Notes: generated by a model from the sequence alone, not told the origin. A stretch of 11,269 bases of DNA from CALCTE01 sp045627885 (GCA_045627885.1 JAZQOM010000014.1:1-11269); one strand, 5' to 3'. Shown: positions 1 through 7,433, counted from the first letter of the stretch. Numbers and translations: made by a program.

Positions 1-31
1 CGGGCAAAAATGCCCGTCTTTACCTGTCTTT
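1..31 (+). terminator. Probable intrinsic terminator at window edge
   Basis: A 6-bp GC-rich stem (1-6 with 11-16) around an AAAA loop is followed by a T-rich stretch (TCTTT, later TGTCTTT). It may terminate a gene lying left of the window. The window edge may cut the stem, so its true length is unknown. The T-tract is interrupted, which lowers confidence. Confidence 0.45.
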
Positions 32-32
32 A

Positions 33-84
33 TCCGATTTTGTCCTCTGTCGTACACTTGTACGCCGACGACGACAAAATCGGA
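33..84. repeat. Perfect 12-bp inverted repeat with nested inner hairpin
   Basis: TCCGATTTTGTC at 33-44 is exactly complementary to 73-84. Inside it a second hairpin forms from CGTAC at 51-55 and GTACG at 60-64. No T-run follows on either strand, so this is not a standard terminator. It could be part of a structured RNA or a dispersed repeat; no gene covers it. Confidence 0.5.
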
Positions 85-112
85 CAATCAGCCTGCGTTT
101 CTCATCATCTGA

Positions 113-139
113 CAGCTTGCTGACTTTGTCAGCAAGCTG
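113..139. repeat. Perfect 12-bp hairpin, 3-nt loop
   Basis: CAGCTTGCTGAC at 113-124 pairs perfectly with 128-139 around a TTT loop. It stacks one base before the terminator stem starting at 141, giving two tight hairpins in tandem at the 3' end of the convergent cyclophilin gene. Confidence 0.6.
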
Positions 140-140
140 A

Positions 141-170
141 GCGGCTTTGCGTAACGCAAAGCCGCTTTTT
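141..170 (+). terminator. Intrinsic terminator
   Basis: An 11-bp stem (141-151 with 155-165) with a TAA loop is followed by TTTTT at 166-170. The T-tract lies on the plus strand, so it ends transcription arriving from the left. The cyclophilin gene on the minus strand stops 12 bases further on, so the hairpin also marks the end of that gene, though without a T-run in that direction. The decamer GATGTTTGCC that follows (171-180) recurs right after two other terminators in the window. Confidence 0.75.
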
Positions 171-181
171 GATGTTTGCCT

Positions 182-688
182 TCAGTCGATGACTCTTATT
201 TCCGTTATAACGGGCTGGTCGTCTTTTCTTACAGTGCCGTTGCCGTCGCGGACGGGAGTATCATGGCAAATCATATCCACGATTTCGATTCCCTCTGTCG
301 TATAGCCGAATGCGGCATAAGCGCCGTCGAGGAACTTGCTGTCCTCATGGCAGATAAAGAACTGTGAGCTTGCGCTGTTAAAGCTCTGCGCTCTCGCCAT
401 GGAGATAACGCCTCTTTCGTGAGAGATGTCGTTTGTCATAAATCCGTTCTGCGCGAATTCTCCCTTAATGTTCTTGTCGCTGCCGCCCATACCGTTGCCG
501 AGCGGGTCGCCGCCCTGAATCATAAAACCGTCGATTATTCTGTGAAAAGTGAGCCCGTCGTAGAAGCCGTCTTTTGCAAGACAGATAAAGTTATCTACTG
601 TTTCGGGAGCCTTGTCGGCATCAAGCTCGAGCTTGATTACGCCGTAATTTTCTATTTCGATTTCAATGTGATGCTTTCCGCTTAACAT
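182..688 (-). CDS. ppiB: Cyclophilin-type peptidyl-prolyl cis-trans isomerase
   Basis: The 168-residue product is a single-domain cyclophilin that catalyses cis-trans isomerisation of Xaa-Pro bonds during folding, here in the cytosol since no signal peptide is present. The catalytic segment FHRIIDGFMIQGGDP (residues 48-62) carries the expected Arg50, Phe55 and Gln58. SSQFFI (107-112) and FLDGAYAAFG (119-128) match the rest of the active-site groove. The length is normal for the short bacterial PpiB class. The start at 688 was chosen because AGGAG lies at 696-700, 7 bases upstream. The same frame stays open 33 codons further to 787, but that extension runs through the promoter and has no ribosome binding site. 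The gene is monocistronic and divergent from spoVM. The symbol is by family, not proven orthology. Confidence 0.95.
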   Translation of the reverse strand: MLSGKHHIEIEIENYGVIKLELDADKAPETVDNFICLAKDGFYDGLTFHRIIDGFMIQGGDPLGNGMGGSDKNIKGEFAQNGFMTNDISHERGVISMARAQSFNSASSQFFICHEDSKFLDGAYAAFGYTTEGIEIVDMICHDTPVRDGNGTVRKDDQPVITEIRVID

Positions 689-715
689 ATAAAAACTCCT
701 TGTTCTTTTTTTGTA

Positions 716-744
716 ATTATACTTTTGCAAAAAAGCTTTGTCAA
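716..744 (-). promoter_or_regulatory. Sigma-A promoter of the cyclophilin gene
   Basis: Read on the minus strand, TTGACA (744-739) and TATAAT (721-716) are both exact consensus hexamers with a 17-bp spacer. Transcription should start near 709, about 20 bases before the start codon at 688, a short leader with room for the AGGAG site. Confidence 0.9.
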
Positions 745-750
745 GCGTTT

Positions 751-779
751 TCACAATAAAGCGGCAAAGAGCATAGAAT
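751..779 (+). promoter_or_regulatory. Candidate sigma-E promoter of spoVM
   Basis: TCACAAT (751-757) matches the sigma-E -35 consensus KMATATT at 5 of 7 positions. CATAGAAT (772-779) matches the -10 consensus CATACAAT at 7 of 8. The spacer is 14 bp, as expected. Sigma-E (mother cell) control is what is known for spoVM in Bacillus. The match is by eye and a chance hit cannot be excluded. Confidence 0.5.
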
Positions 780-820
780 AGAAGCAAAGAGGAAAGAGAA
801 CGCCGAACGGAGGAAATGAT

Positions 821-898
821 ATGAGAATCGTAATTTTGCGGTCGCCGCGGTTTATCAGCCCGATACTGCGGTTCTTCTTTTTAAGGCACAAAGGCTGA
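821..898 (+). CDS. spoVM: Stage V sporulation protein M (SpoVM)
   Basis: This 25-codon ORF starts at ATG 821, preceded by GGAGGA at 809-814, and ends at TGA 896-898. The peptide begins MRIVILRSPRF and is a short amphipathic basic helix. Aligned without gaps to B. subtilis SpoVM (26 residues, from memory), it keeps Met1, Pro9, Phe11, Ile15 and Arg17, including the proline important for recognising membrane curvature. SpoVM embeds in the outer forespore membrane, senses its convex curvature and recruits the coat ATPase SpoIVA. Here Ser-Pro replaces Gly13-Gly14, which is unusual. A sigma-E-like promoter lies upstream, an intrinsic terminator directly downstream, and a SipL-like gene 1.6 kb away. 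Such small genes are often missed by gene callers. Confidence 0.87.
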   Translation: MRIVILRSPRFISPILRFFFLRHKG

Positions 899-905
899 GC
901 AAAGG

Positions 906-936
906 TTCGTCTGTCCGCTCGGACAGACGAATTTTT
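906..936 (+). terminator. Intrinsic terminator of spoVM
   Basis: TTCGTCTGTCC (906-916) pairs perfectly with 921-931 around a GCTC loop and is followed by TTTTT (932-936). It lies 8 bases after the spoVM stop codon, so spoVM is probably its own short transcript, with partial read-through possible into the flippase gene. Confidence 0.9.
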
Positions 937-988
937 ATGCCGTTTTCCGAATAAGATTGTTAAGATGATTTTATTCGGAGGCTTATTG

Positions 989-2506
989 ATGAAGGCGAGC
1001 AGGGTTACAAGACTGACAATAATATCCACGGCGGCAGGACTTTGCCTAAGAGGAATTTCGCTTGCGCTCAATGTATTTCTTACAAACAGAATGGGAGCGG
1101 AGGGAATAGGACTTTTTACCGTCATAATGTCGGTATACGGACTCGGAGTGAGCTTCTCGTCGGCTGGTTACAGACTTGCCGCAACAAGACTTGCGGTCGA
1201 AGATGAGGCTTCGGAAAAGCCCGACGCGAGAGCGCTTATCGCCAAAATGCTTGTGTGCGCGCTCGTCACCGGAACGGCGGCGGCGCTTGTTTTGTATTGC
1301 TGTTCGGAGACCGTCGGCGTAAAAATGCTTTCGCAGAGCGCCTGCGTTCCCGCGCTGAAGGTGCTTTCGCTGACGCTTCCGCTTATATCGCTCGAAGCCG
1401 TCCTGACTGCCTATCTCGGAGCGTTTTACAAGGTGATAAAGACCGCGGCGGTACAGGCGGCGGCGCAGATAACGCAGACTGTTTACATAATAGCCACATT
1501 CAGACAGGGCGCCGATATGGAATACTGCTGCCTTCAGATTGCCAAGGGAAGCGTCGTCGGTGAGCTCTGTGCGCTGATAACGGCGGCGATACTTGTTGCG
1601 GCGGAGCTTTCCGGCAAGAAGAGAATAAAATCGAAAAAGCCGTTTTTCAAAGACTTTCTGCGCATCGCCGTACCCGATGCACTCGGCTACGATTTGCGCT
1701 CGGGACTTTCCACAATTCAGCATCTTTTGATTCCCGCGGGGCTCAAAAAATTTTCAAAGGGCAGAGAATCGGGACTTGCGCTCTACGGCGTTATGCACGG
1801 AATGGCTTTGCAGGTGGTTTTGTTTCCGTCCTGCATTCTGCGTTCGCTTGCATCGATACTTGTTCCCGCCGTCACGGAAAGCCGCACAAGAGGCGATGTC
1901 ATCGGCACAAAAGCCGCAGTCCGCAGAGTGATTCACATGACGCAGGTATTCTCCGTCGGATGTGCCGGAGTGATGTTCTTTTGCTCCGACAATATTGCAT
2001 CGACACTTTACCATAGCCTGCAAAGCGCGGGATTCATTCGCCTTTTTTCGCCGCTTATACCCGTGATGTATCTCGATATAAGCGTCGATTCCATGCTGAA
2101 GGGACTTGACTGTCAGGTCGCGTCGATGGGATACAATCTTCTCGATTCTTTTGTCAGCGTGATTTTGGTTTATTTTTTGCTTCCCGTGTACGGCGTTTCG
2201 GGCTATATCGTGATGGTATTCGTCACGGAGCTTATGAATACATCTATGAGCCTATACAAGCTCGTCAAGGTGAGCGGCGTCAATTTCTCCGTGGTGTCGG
2301 ATATATTGCTGCCTGTTTTATGCGCCATCGGAGCGGGAAGCATCGGAACGCTCTCGGCAAGGGCGTTTTCCTACGGAGCGCCGAGCCTTGTTTTGCAAAT
2401 AGTAATAACCGTTTTGTCATATACCGTGCTCTCCGTGATAATGTGCTCCGAGACAAAAGAAAACATACTGCACATGGCGGGAATAAAACAGAAGCTTGCG
2501 GCATAG
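989..2506 (+). CDS. SpoVB/MATE-type membrane flippase (MOP superfamily)
   Basis: The 505-residue, highly hydrophobic protein has about a dozen or more transmembrane segments. It belongs to the polysaccharide/lipid flippase branch of the MOP superfamily that includes SpoVB and MurJ. The N-terminal stretch with LNVFLTNRMGAEGIGLF (residues 28-44) is the typical family opening, in which a helix is followed by the G-x-x-G-x-G/L-F motif. SpoVB is needed for spore cortex synthesis in Bacillus, probably by moving lipid-linked precursors across the membrane; that role here is inferred from family and neighbours. The start at 989 has GGAGG at 977-981, 7 bases upstream. An in-frame ATG at 965 lacks a site. 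Only 31 bases separate it from the SipL-like gene, so the two form an operon. I see no convincing promoter of its own between 937 and 988. Confidence 0.85.
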   Translation: MKASRVTRLTIISTAAGLCLRGISLALNVFLTNRMGAEGIGLFTVIMSVYGLGVSFSSAGYRLAATRLAVEDEASEKPDARALIAKMLVCALVTGTAAALVLYCCSETVGVKMLSQSACVPALKVLSLTLPLISLEAVLTAYLGAFYKVIKTAAVQAAAQITQTVYIIATFRQGADMEYCCLQIAKGSVVGELCALITAAILVAAELSGKKRIKSKKPFFKDFLRIAVPDALGYDLRSGLSTIQHLLIPAGLKKFSKGRESGLALYGVMHGMALQVVLFPSCILRSLASILVPAVTESRTRGDVIGTKAAVRRVIHMTQVFSVGCAGVMFFCSDNIASTLYHSLQSAGFIRLFSPLIPVMYLDISVDSMLKGLDCQVASMGYNLLDSFVSVILVYFLLPVYGVSGYIVMVFVTELMNTSMSLYKLVKVSGVNFSVVSDILLPVLCAIGAGSIGTLSARAFSYGAPSLVLQIVITVLSYTVLSVIMCSETKENILHMAGIKQKLAA

Positions 2507-2537
2507 TATGTAACAAAAAACGCAAAGGAGAACAAAA

Positions 2538-4043
2538 ATGGAATTCACCATCGATTCGCAAAAGATTCCCTCTTATGTTTATTCGGCATCGGAAAAGCAG
2601 ACGCTTTCGTCACAAATATCCTGCGAACAGACAGTCCCCGATTATTCTGTCGATATCGCGAGGATAATCGACTGCACGGCGACCGCGGATTTTCCGCAGA
2701 TAAACGCCGACGACGGCAAAATAACATTGAGCGGAAATGCTTCGTTCTGCGTACTGTATCTTTCCGACAAGGACGCTGACTTGCACAAATTCACATTCGA
2801 TAGCCCGTACAGCGCGGAGGCGGATATCGGCGACGCGGATGTACTTTCGGCGGAGGCATACGCCAAAGAGCCGATAATAAGACTTTCCGGCTCGAGGAGA
2901 CTCTCCGCAAAGCTCGATTTGGAGCTTTGCATAAGGAGCGTTGCAAAAACCGTGCAGGGCTATCCCGAAATTCCCGAGAACACACAGATAAGACAAAGCG
3001 AAATCCCCGTCACATCTGTTTTTGCGCTTTCCGCAAAGCCGCAGAGGGTGAGCGAGGATATCCCGCTTCCCGAAAGCTTCCCGCCCGTAGCCGAGATTTT
3101 ATACTGCGATATCTGCGTCGGACGCTCGGAGACCGCGTTCAGAGACGGAAAGCTGACCGTTACTGCAAACGCACAGTTCTGCGCAGTGTATTCCGCCGAC
3201 GACGGCAGCGTTCTCACATACAAAAGCACGCTTCCGCTCTCACAGCTCATCGAGTATAAGGACGGCGACGATAATTGCAGATTTACGGCATCAACATCGG
3301 TATCGGGTGTAAGATACGGAGCGGGAATAGACGCTTCGGGACAGAGCAGCGTGATATCGCTCGACTTTGATGTAAATTCCGCAATAACGGTTTATAAGAG
3401 CAACACCGTGTGCTGCGTAAGCGACGCATACAGCACTGCCGGAGAATGCACGCTTGATACCGCAACGGTGAGGTATGCAAGACTTTCCAAGGTGATTTGC
3501 TCGGAATTCGAGACATCGGACAGTGTAAGCGACGATGAGCTTGAAAAGGTACTTTTTGTCCGTTCAAAGGCGCAGATACGCAGAAAGCGTATGGAATCCG
3601 GCAAGCTTTTCTGCGAGGGCAACTGTGACGCCGTAATATTCGCGAAGACGGCGGTTGGCGGTTACGGAGCATACGAGCACAGTATACCGTTTGCTTATTC
3701 GACGGATATCCCCGACGGAGCGGATGATGCCGATATAACGGTTACGGTCGGCGGCATATCGTGGGAGCAGAACGGAAATAACTGCTTTGTAAGCATACAT
3801 CTTAAGGCGGAGGGCACGGCGTTTGTCGGCGGAAGCTACGAATGCGTTACCGGAATAAGCATAAAAGAGGCAAACGGTTCAGATAAGAGCCCGTCGCTTC
3901 TCATATACTATCCCGACGAAAACGAAACCCTGTGGCAGATAGGCAAGGCGCACGGAGTATCCGTAGAAAAACTCTGCCTTGCAAATAAGACCGATGAAGC
4001 GGGAATAATGCAGCGCAAATTCATACTGATTCCGAAAAACTGA
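2538..4043 (+). CDS. sipL: SipL-like spore coat morphogenesis protein (SPOCS/DUF3794 + LysM)
   Basis: The 501-residue soluble protein has no signal peptide. Three SPOCS (DUF3794)-like repeats can be seen, at about residues 30-140, 180-290 and 335-440. Each opens with an acidic or proline-rich strand and contains a beta hairpin of the type 'GKLTVTANAQFCAVYSADDG' (205-224). A LysM module closes the protein at about 454-500 (ETLWQIGKAHGVSVEKLCLAN). This is the architecture of Clostridioides SipL, the SpoIVA-interacting protein that fixes the coat basement layer around the forespore. SpoVM, SpoIVA and SipL act together there, and spoVM lies 1.6 kb upstream. AAAGGAG at 2524-2530 sits 7 bases before the ATG. 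Orthology to SipL is inferred from architecture and context; other DUF3794 proteins have related layouts. Confidence 0.85.
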   Translation: MEFTIDSQKIPSYVYSASEKQTLSSQISCEQTVPDYSVDIARIIDCTATADFPQINADDGKITLSGNASFCVLYLSDKDADLHKFTFDSPYSAEADIGDADVLSAEAYAKEPIIRLSGSRRLSAKLDLELCIRSVAKTVQGYPEIPENTQIRQSEIPVTSVFALSAKPQRVSEDIPLPESFPPVAEILYCDICVGRSETAFRDGKLTVTANAQFCAVYSADDGSVLTYKSTLPLSQLIEYKDGDDNCRFTASTSVSGVRYGAGIDASGQSSVISLDFDVNSAITVYKSNTVCCVSDAYSTAGECTLDTATVRYARLSKVICSEFETSDSVSDDELEKVLFVRSKAQIRRKRMESGKLFCEGNCDAVIFAKTAVGGYGAYEHSIPFAYSTDIPDGADDADITVTVGGISWEQNGNNCFVSIHLKAEGTAFVGGSYECVTGISIKEANGSDKSPSLLIYYPDENETLWQIGKAHGVSVEKLCLANKTDEAGIMQRKFILIPKN

Positions 4044-4050
4044 AAAGCGG

Positions 4051-4078
4051 TTGACAAATTTAAGTAATACTGTAAAAT
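4051..4078 (+). promoter_or_regulatory. Candidate sigma-A promoter after sipL
   Basis: TTGACA (4051-4056) and TAAAAT (4073-4078) are spaced by 16 bp. The site begins 8 bases after the sipL stop codon and would give the dockerin-enzyme gene a leader of about 130 bases. A second promoter lies closer to that gene, so this may be an additional start or may drive a short leader RNA. Confidence 0.5.
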
Positions 4079-4121
4079 ACCCGTAAAAGCAAATGCGAAA
4101 TGCAGAAATTCAGAAATGCAC

Positions 4122-4152
4122 AAAAAAAGAGCAAAGCGCTATTGGCTTTTTT
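4122..4152 (+). terminator. Weak terminator-like hairpin
   Basis: The A-rich arm ending GAGC (to 4132) can pair with GCTTTTTT (4145-4152) through C-G, G-C, A-U and one G-U pair, closing a 12-base loop. It could end sipL transcripts or those from the promoter at 4051. The stem is mostly A-U and the call is weak. Confidence 0.3.
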
Positions 4153-4170
4153 GGTGATACGGTATATAAT
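4142..4170 (+). promoter_or_regulatory. Sigma-A promoter of the dockerin phosphoesterase gene
   Basis: TTGGCT (4142-4147) and an exact TATAAT (4165-4170) are spaced by 17 bp, putting the start near 4177 and a leader of about 40 bases before ATG 4216. The leader also contains CATACAAT (4178-4185), which equals the sigma-E -10 consensus, but no matching -35 sits at the right distance. Confidence 0.6.
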
Positions 4171-4215
4171 AAGATGTCATACAATGAAACAATTATGTGA
4201 AGGTAATCGAGGACT

Positions 4216-6063
4216 ATGAAAACAAGGAAAAGCAAACTGTTCTGCATTATTTTCGCTCTTGTTCTTTTGCTCACCGCTTTTACGGGATACACCGCCAGCG
4301 GCGCATCCGAAAATGCGTTGCCGGTAGTAGAGTCAACGGACGGAATGACATTCACTGCGGACCCCAGTTACAAATCATCAAAGCCTCTGTCAGATACGCC
4401 CAATACCTTTGAGGCAACCGTATGGTTCCCCAAAACTTTCGGTACCACGACAAGAGGCGGCGTCATTGTGGGAAGCTACGGTCAGGATACCCCCAGCTTC
4501 AACATTGAGATTACTGCGGGAGGCTATCCGCGCTTTTATTGGGTAGATTCCAAAGGTACAATAGACAAGAAATTTACCGGTGTAAATGTCATCAAAGGAG
4601 AATGGGTAACGCTCACCATCGTCCGCGACACGGCGAAGAGTAAGCTGTTTTGTTATGTAGACGGCGCTTTATCTGAAACGCTGGATTTACCCGCAAGTGA
4701 TGATATTAAGATAAAAACGCCGTTTTCCATAGGCGGTGACCTACGCGGCGGCAACAGTGTGTATTTCAGGGGAAAACTGAAAAATGTTGCGCTTTATTCC
4801 GATGTAAGAACTGCCGAAGAAGTTGCCGCAGATTACAGCAATCCCGGATATGACAAGAGCGGACTTCTTGCATTCTATGCCCTCAACGAGGAAGATAAAG
4901 CATCTCTTATTACCGACAGTACGGGCAATTACAATATGAAGCTTTATTATCAGTGGCTCGACGAATCTCCGACTAATGAGGAGTATGCTTATTCATTTGC
5001 TGTCGTCGGCGACACACAGATAATGAACAGGGCATATCCCACCGGCTTTGTCGGCATTTACGACTGGATTCTCTCCAATGTGGAAAGCAAAAAAATCAAA
5101 TGCGTTATCGGACTCGGTGACATTACCGACAGTGACAATGACGAGGAGTGGCAGCGTGCGGTAGAACAGACCGAGCGCATGAACGGCGTTGTTCCGTTTA
5201 CTATGGTTATAGGAAATCACGATACCGTATCACAGTTCAACAAATATATGAAGAACGATGCCAACCTCGCTCAGATTGAAGGTACCTACGATGGCGGCGT
5301 TGAAAACGCATGGCGTACGCTCAAGGTCGGCGATACCGATTATCTCATACTCATTCTCGAATACGGTCCTCGCGATGCGGTTCTCAATTGGGCAAGCGGA
5401 ATCATCGAAGACCATCCGAATCATAGGGTAATAGTAACTACACACTGCTACCTTTACCGTGACGGAACTACTCTCGATGGCGAAGATGTATGCCCGCCGT
5501 CCGGAAACGGAGTACACCCCGAACGCAACGACGGCGATGATATGTGGGATAAATTTGTCTCCAAGCACGAGAATATCGTAATGGTGCTTTCCGGTCACGA
5601 CCCCAGCGCTCCGATTGTAATGACACCCGCGGTAGGCGACAACGGCAATACTGTCTGCCAGTTCCTGATTGACCCGCAGGAAGTTGACAGAAATACTGCA
5701 AACGGTACCGGACTTGTCGCTCTCTTCTGCTTTAGCGAAGACGGCAACCGCTGCCGCGTTGAATACTACTCAACGGTAAAGAAAAGATTTTATCTCAGCC
5801 AGAGCCAGTTTATCTTTGACTTGCGCACCGGCGAAATTGTTGATTCGCTTTATTCAGAAGATGCACCGCTCGTCGGCGATACCGACGGAAACGGCAGGAG
5901 GAATGCCAACGATGCGCTTCACCTCTTGTATGCTTATTACTTCCCGGATAAATATACTGTCAAGTATAAAACAGATATAAACGGTGACGGAGATTTCGAT
6001 ACGAATGATGCGATATATCTTTTGTATTACATCTATTTCCCGAAAATATATCCTATAAAATAA
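4216..6063 (+). CDS. Secreted LamG + calcineurin-like phosphoesterase + dockerin protein
   Basis: The 615-residue protein has a signal peptide (basic MKTRKSK, then a hydrophobic core to about residue 22). A LamG/concanavalin-type jelly roll (about 45-205) follows, then a calcineurin-like metallophosphoesterase domain (about 255-510) and a type I dockerin (about 553-615). Phosphoesterase motifs are GDTQ (Asp266), GDITD (Asp302), GNHD (Asn334), TTH (His410) and GHD (His461). The usual DxH and GHxH histidines are Gln268 and Pro463. The dockerin has two calcium loops, DTDGNGRRNAND and DINGDGDFDTND, each followed by a helix. It should be exported and bound to a cohesin-bearing scaffold or cell-surface complex. 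The substrate is unknown; LamG suggests carbohydrate or polymer binding. GAGG at 4209-4212 is only 3 bases from the ATG, so initiation may be weak; GAAGG at 4199-4203 is the alternative. Confidence 0.9.
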   Translation: MKTRKSKLFCIIFALVLLLTAFTGYTASGASENALPVVESTDGMTFTADPSYKSSKPLSDTPNTFEATVWFPKTFGTTTRGGVIVGSYGQDTPSFNIEITAGGYPRFYWVDSKGTIDKKFTGVNVIKGEWVTLTIVRDTAKSKLFCYVDGALSETLDLPASDDIKIKTPFSIGGDLRGGNSVYFRGKLKNVALYSDVRTAEEVAADYSNPGYDKSGLLAFYALNEEDKASLITDSTGNYNMKLYYQWLDESPTNEEYAYSFAVVGDTQIMNRAYPTGFVGIYDWILSNVESKKIKCVIGLGDITDSDNDEEWQRAVEQTERMNGVVPFTMVIGNHDTVSQFNKYMKNDANLAQIEGTYDGGVENAWRTLKVGDTDYLILILEYGPRDAVLNWASGIIEDHPNHRVIVTTHCYLYRDGTTLDGEDVCPPSGNGVHPERNDGDDMWDKFVSKHENIVMVLSGHDPSAPIVMTPAVGDNGNTVCQFLIDPQEVDRNTANGTGLVALFCFSEDGNRCRVEYYSTVKKRFYLSQSQFIFDLRTGEIVDSLYSEDAPLVGDTDGNGRRNANDALHLLYAYYFPDKYTVKYKTDINGDGDFDTNDAIYLLYYIYFPKIYPIK

Positions 6064-6067
6064 CCGC

Positions 6068-6104
6068 AAAGGCGGCTTACGGATAAAACCGTAAGCCGCC
6101 TTTT
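6068..6104. terminator. Bidirectional terminator between convergent genes
   Basis: A perfect 15-bp stem (6068-6082 with 6089-6103) with an ATAAAA loop ends in TTTT on the plus strand. It begins 4 bases after the dockerin gene stop and finishes 2 bases before the holin gene stop on the other strand. In the minus direction only a short U-run follows, so it is strongest for the plus-strand gene. Confidence 0.88.
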
Positions 6105-6105
6105 G

Positions 6106-6438
6106 TCATACTGACTCGGAAAGCCCCGAATTCCTGTTGAATTCGGCAACCGCCGCTTCAAGAAGGACGAGCAATTCCTCTTCGCTGCAGCTTATGCCGC
6201 TTTTGCAAAGAAGATTGCTTGCCGTTTCCATCGCTTTTTTAAGCTTTTCCTTTCCGTGAAGCTCAGTGTATACCTGCTCCGTAAATTCCACACAGAGCCT
6301 TGCCGTTTCGCGCTTTTCTTTTCCCGCAAAGAATTTATCCGCGGCTTTTTTTGCCGCGATTCCGAGATATCCGAATACGGCTGTTACGACAGCGTAAAGA
6401 AGTGACGCGCCGTATTCCGCAAAAAATTCTTTCAACAT
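6106..6438 (-). CDS. Phage-type holin, LLH family
   Basis: The 110-residue protein has one N-terminal membrane segment (about residues 9-30, LLYAVVTAVFGYLGIAA), a lysine-rich amphipathic middle, and a charged helical C-terminus in which GISCSEEELLVLLEAAVAEFN (80-100) is typical of the LLH holin family (Phage_holin_6_1). Holins form lesions in the inner membrane that release or activate the endolysin. The gene follows the amidase gene by 11 bases, and its GGAGGAG site (6444-6450) touches the amidase stop codon, so translation is probably coupled. It is the last gene of the three-gene lysis cassette, ending at the bidirectional hairpin. The family call rests on recognised pattern, not a profile search. 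Confidence 0.8.
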   Translation of the reverse strand: MLKEFFAEYGASLLYAVVTAVFGYLGIAAKKAADKFFAGKEKRETARLCVEFTEQVYTELHGKEKLKKAMETASNLLCKSGISCSEEELLVLLEAAVAEFNRNSGLSESV

Positions 6439-6449
6439 CCGAACTCCTC

Positions 6450-7400
6450 CTATACTTTATAAACATCGTCTGCGTTCATTCTTCCCGTGTAAACATTTTT
6501 CTTCGGTTCCGTGCTCACGAGCAGAATCTGCCCGCCGCTTTCTATTTTGCGTACATAGAGCTTTGCCGTGCGCACCCATTTTGCCATAGTGACTCCGGAA
6601 GCGAATTTTGTAACTCCCTTTTTGACCATTACGACATCGCCGACGGAAAATGACGGTATTTCTATCGGAATATCTTCTTCCTCGGCTTCAAAATAAAATC
6701 TTACCTTCTCCTTAAAGGCAATCCAGTTCCGCAGAGCAATCGCTTTTGTTGTACTGCCGAAAATAAAGGTCGGGCACCACTTTTTGCCCCTTAAAAGATT
6801 TGTGCTCTGCTCATCCGGATTGTTGAATGTAATGCCCGCAAGCCTGTTTACCCAGTAGGTGTGAGAAACAATATTCTCGGGAGTAAGCCCGTGCTTTTTA
6901 AGAAGCCACGCGGTAAGCCTTGCACCGTTGTCGTAAGATATTTCGTCGTGAGCCTTTGTGTCGTTCATAATTATCTCAATCGCAAGGGAAGTGTAGTTAC
7001 CTCCCGTGGGATTGCTTCCGTCGCCGGCGTGCCAGCCTACTTCCGCACTGCCGTCGGGGTCTTCGGGACACATACCGGTTCCCGCCTTGAGATTTTGCCA
7101 GGCGCCGTTTTCGTCAACATAGAAATGCACTCGCGCACTGCCCATATTCTCGTTAAAAGTAGCCCTCGTGTACTGCTCGGCGTCATCGTTTACGCCCGTA
7201 AGGTCAGAGGTGTTGTGAATGGTAATCGATGTGGGATGCCCGGTCTTGTCGGTGAGCTTTTGCCCTTTCTTGTAGTTGGAGCCCTTGCGGAATCCCGCGG
7301 CGGCGGCTTTTTCTCCGTTTTTCCATACCGTGCCGTCGGGAATAATTTTGGCGTTTACCTTAACATCATTTACATAATATACAGAATCAGGTGTCAACAT
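6450..7400 (-). CDS. N-acetylmuramoyl-L-alanine amidase (Amidase_2 endolysin)
   Basis: The 316-residue enzyme hydrolyses the amide bond between N-acetylmuramic acid and L-alanine in peptidoglycan. The Amidase_2 (T7-lysozyme-like) domain spans about residues 50-220. Its zinc ligands can be read as His62 (ITIHNTSD), His180 (VSHTYWV) and Cys209 (GKKWCP), the H-H-C set of this family. GWHAG (122-126) is also conserved. After a Glu-rich linker (238-247), an SH3-like wall-binding domain occupies about 250-316. There is no signal peptide, consistent with release through a holin. A GGAGGT site (7414-7409) lies 8 bases before the ATG. It is preceded by a small membrane protein gene and followed by a holin gene in the same operon, the layout of a prophage lysis module. 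Confidence 0.92.
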   Translation of the reverse strand: MLTPDSVYYVNDVKVNAKIIPDGTVWKNGEKAAAAGFRKGSNYKKGQKLTDKTGHPTSITIHNTSDLTGVNDDAEQYTRATFNENMGSARVHFYVDENGAWQNLKAGTGMCPEDPDGSAEVGWHAGDGSNPTGGNYTSLAIEIIMNDTKAHDEISYDNGARLTAWLLKKHGLTPENIVSHTYWVNRLAGITFNNPDEQSTNLLRGKKWCPTFIFGSTTKAIALRNWIAFKEKVRFYFEAEEEDIPIEIPSFSVGDVVMVKKGVTKFASGVTMAKWVRTAKLYVRKIESGGQILLVSTEPKKNVYTGRMNADDVYKV

Positions 7401-7433
7401 AATTTCATACCTCCGATATATATACTATGCACT

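Noticed and set aside
751..1125. A 124-codon minus-strand frame upstream of the cyclophilin gene
   Set aside because: It covers spoVM, its terminator and the start of the flippase gene in antisense, without any start signal.
4178..4185. Sigma-E -10 element before the dockerin phosphoesterase gene
   Set aside because: CATACAAT matches the consensus exactly, but no KMATATT-like -35 lies 13-15 bases upstream, while a sigma-A promoter fits well at 4142-4170.
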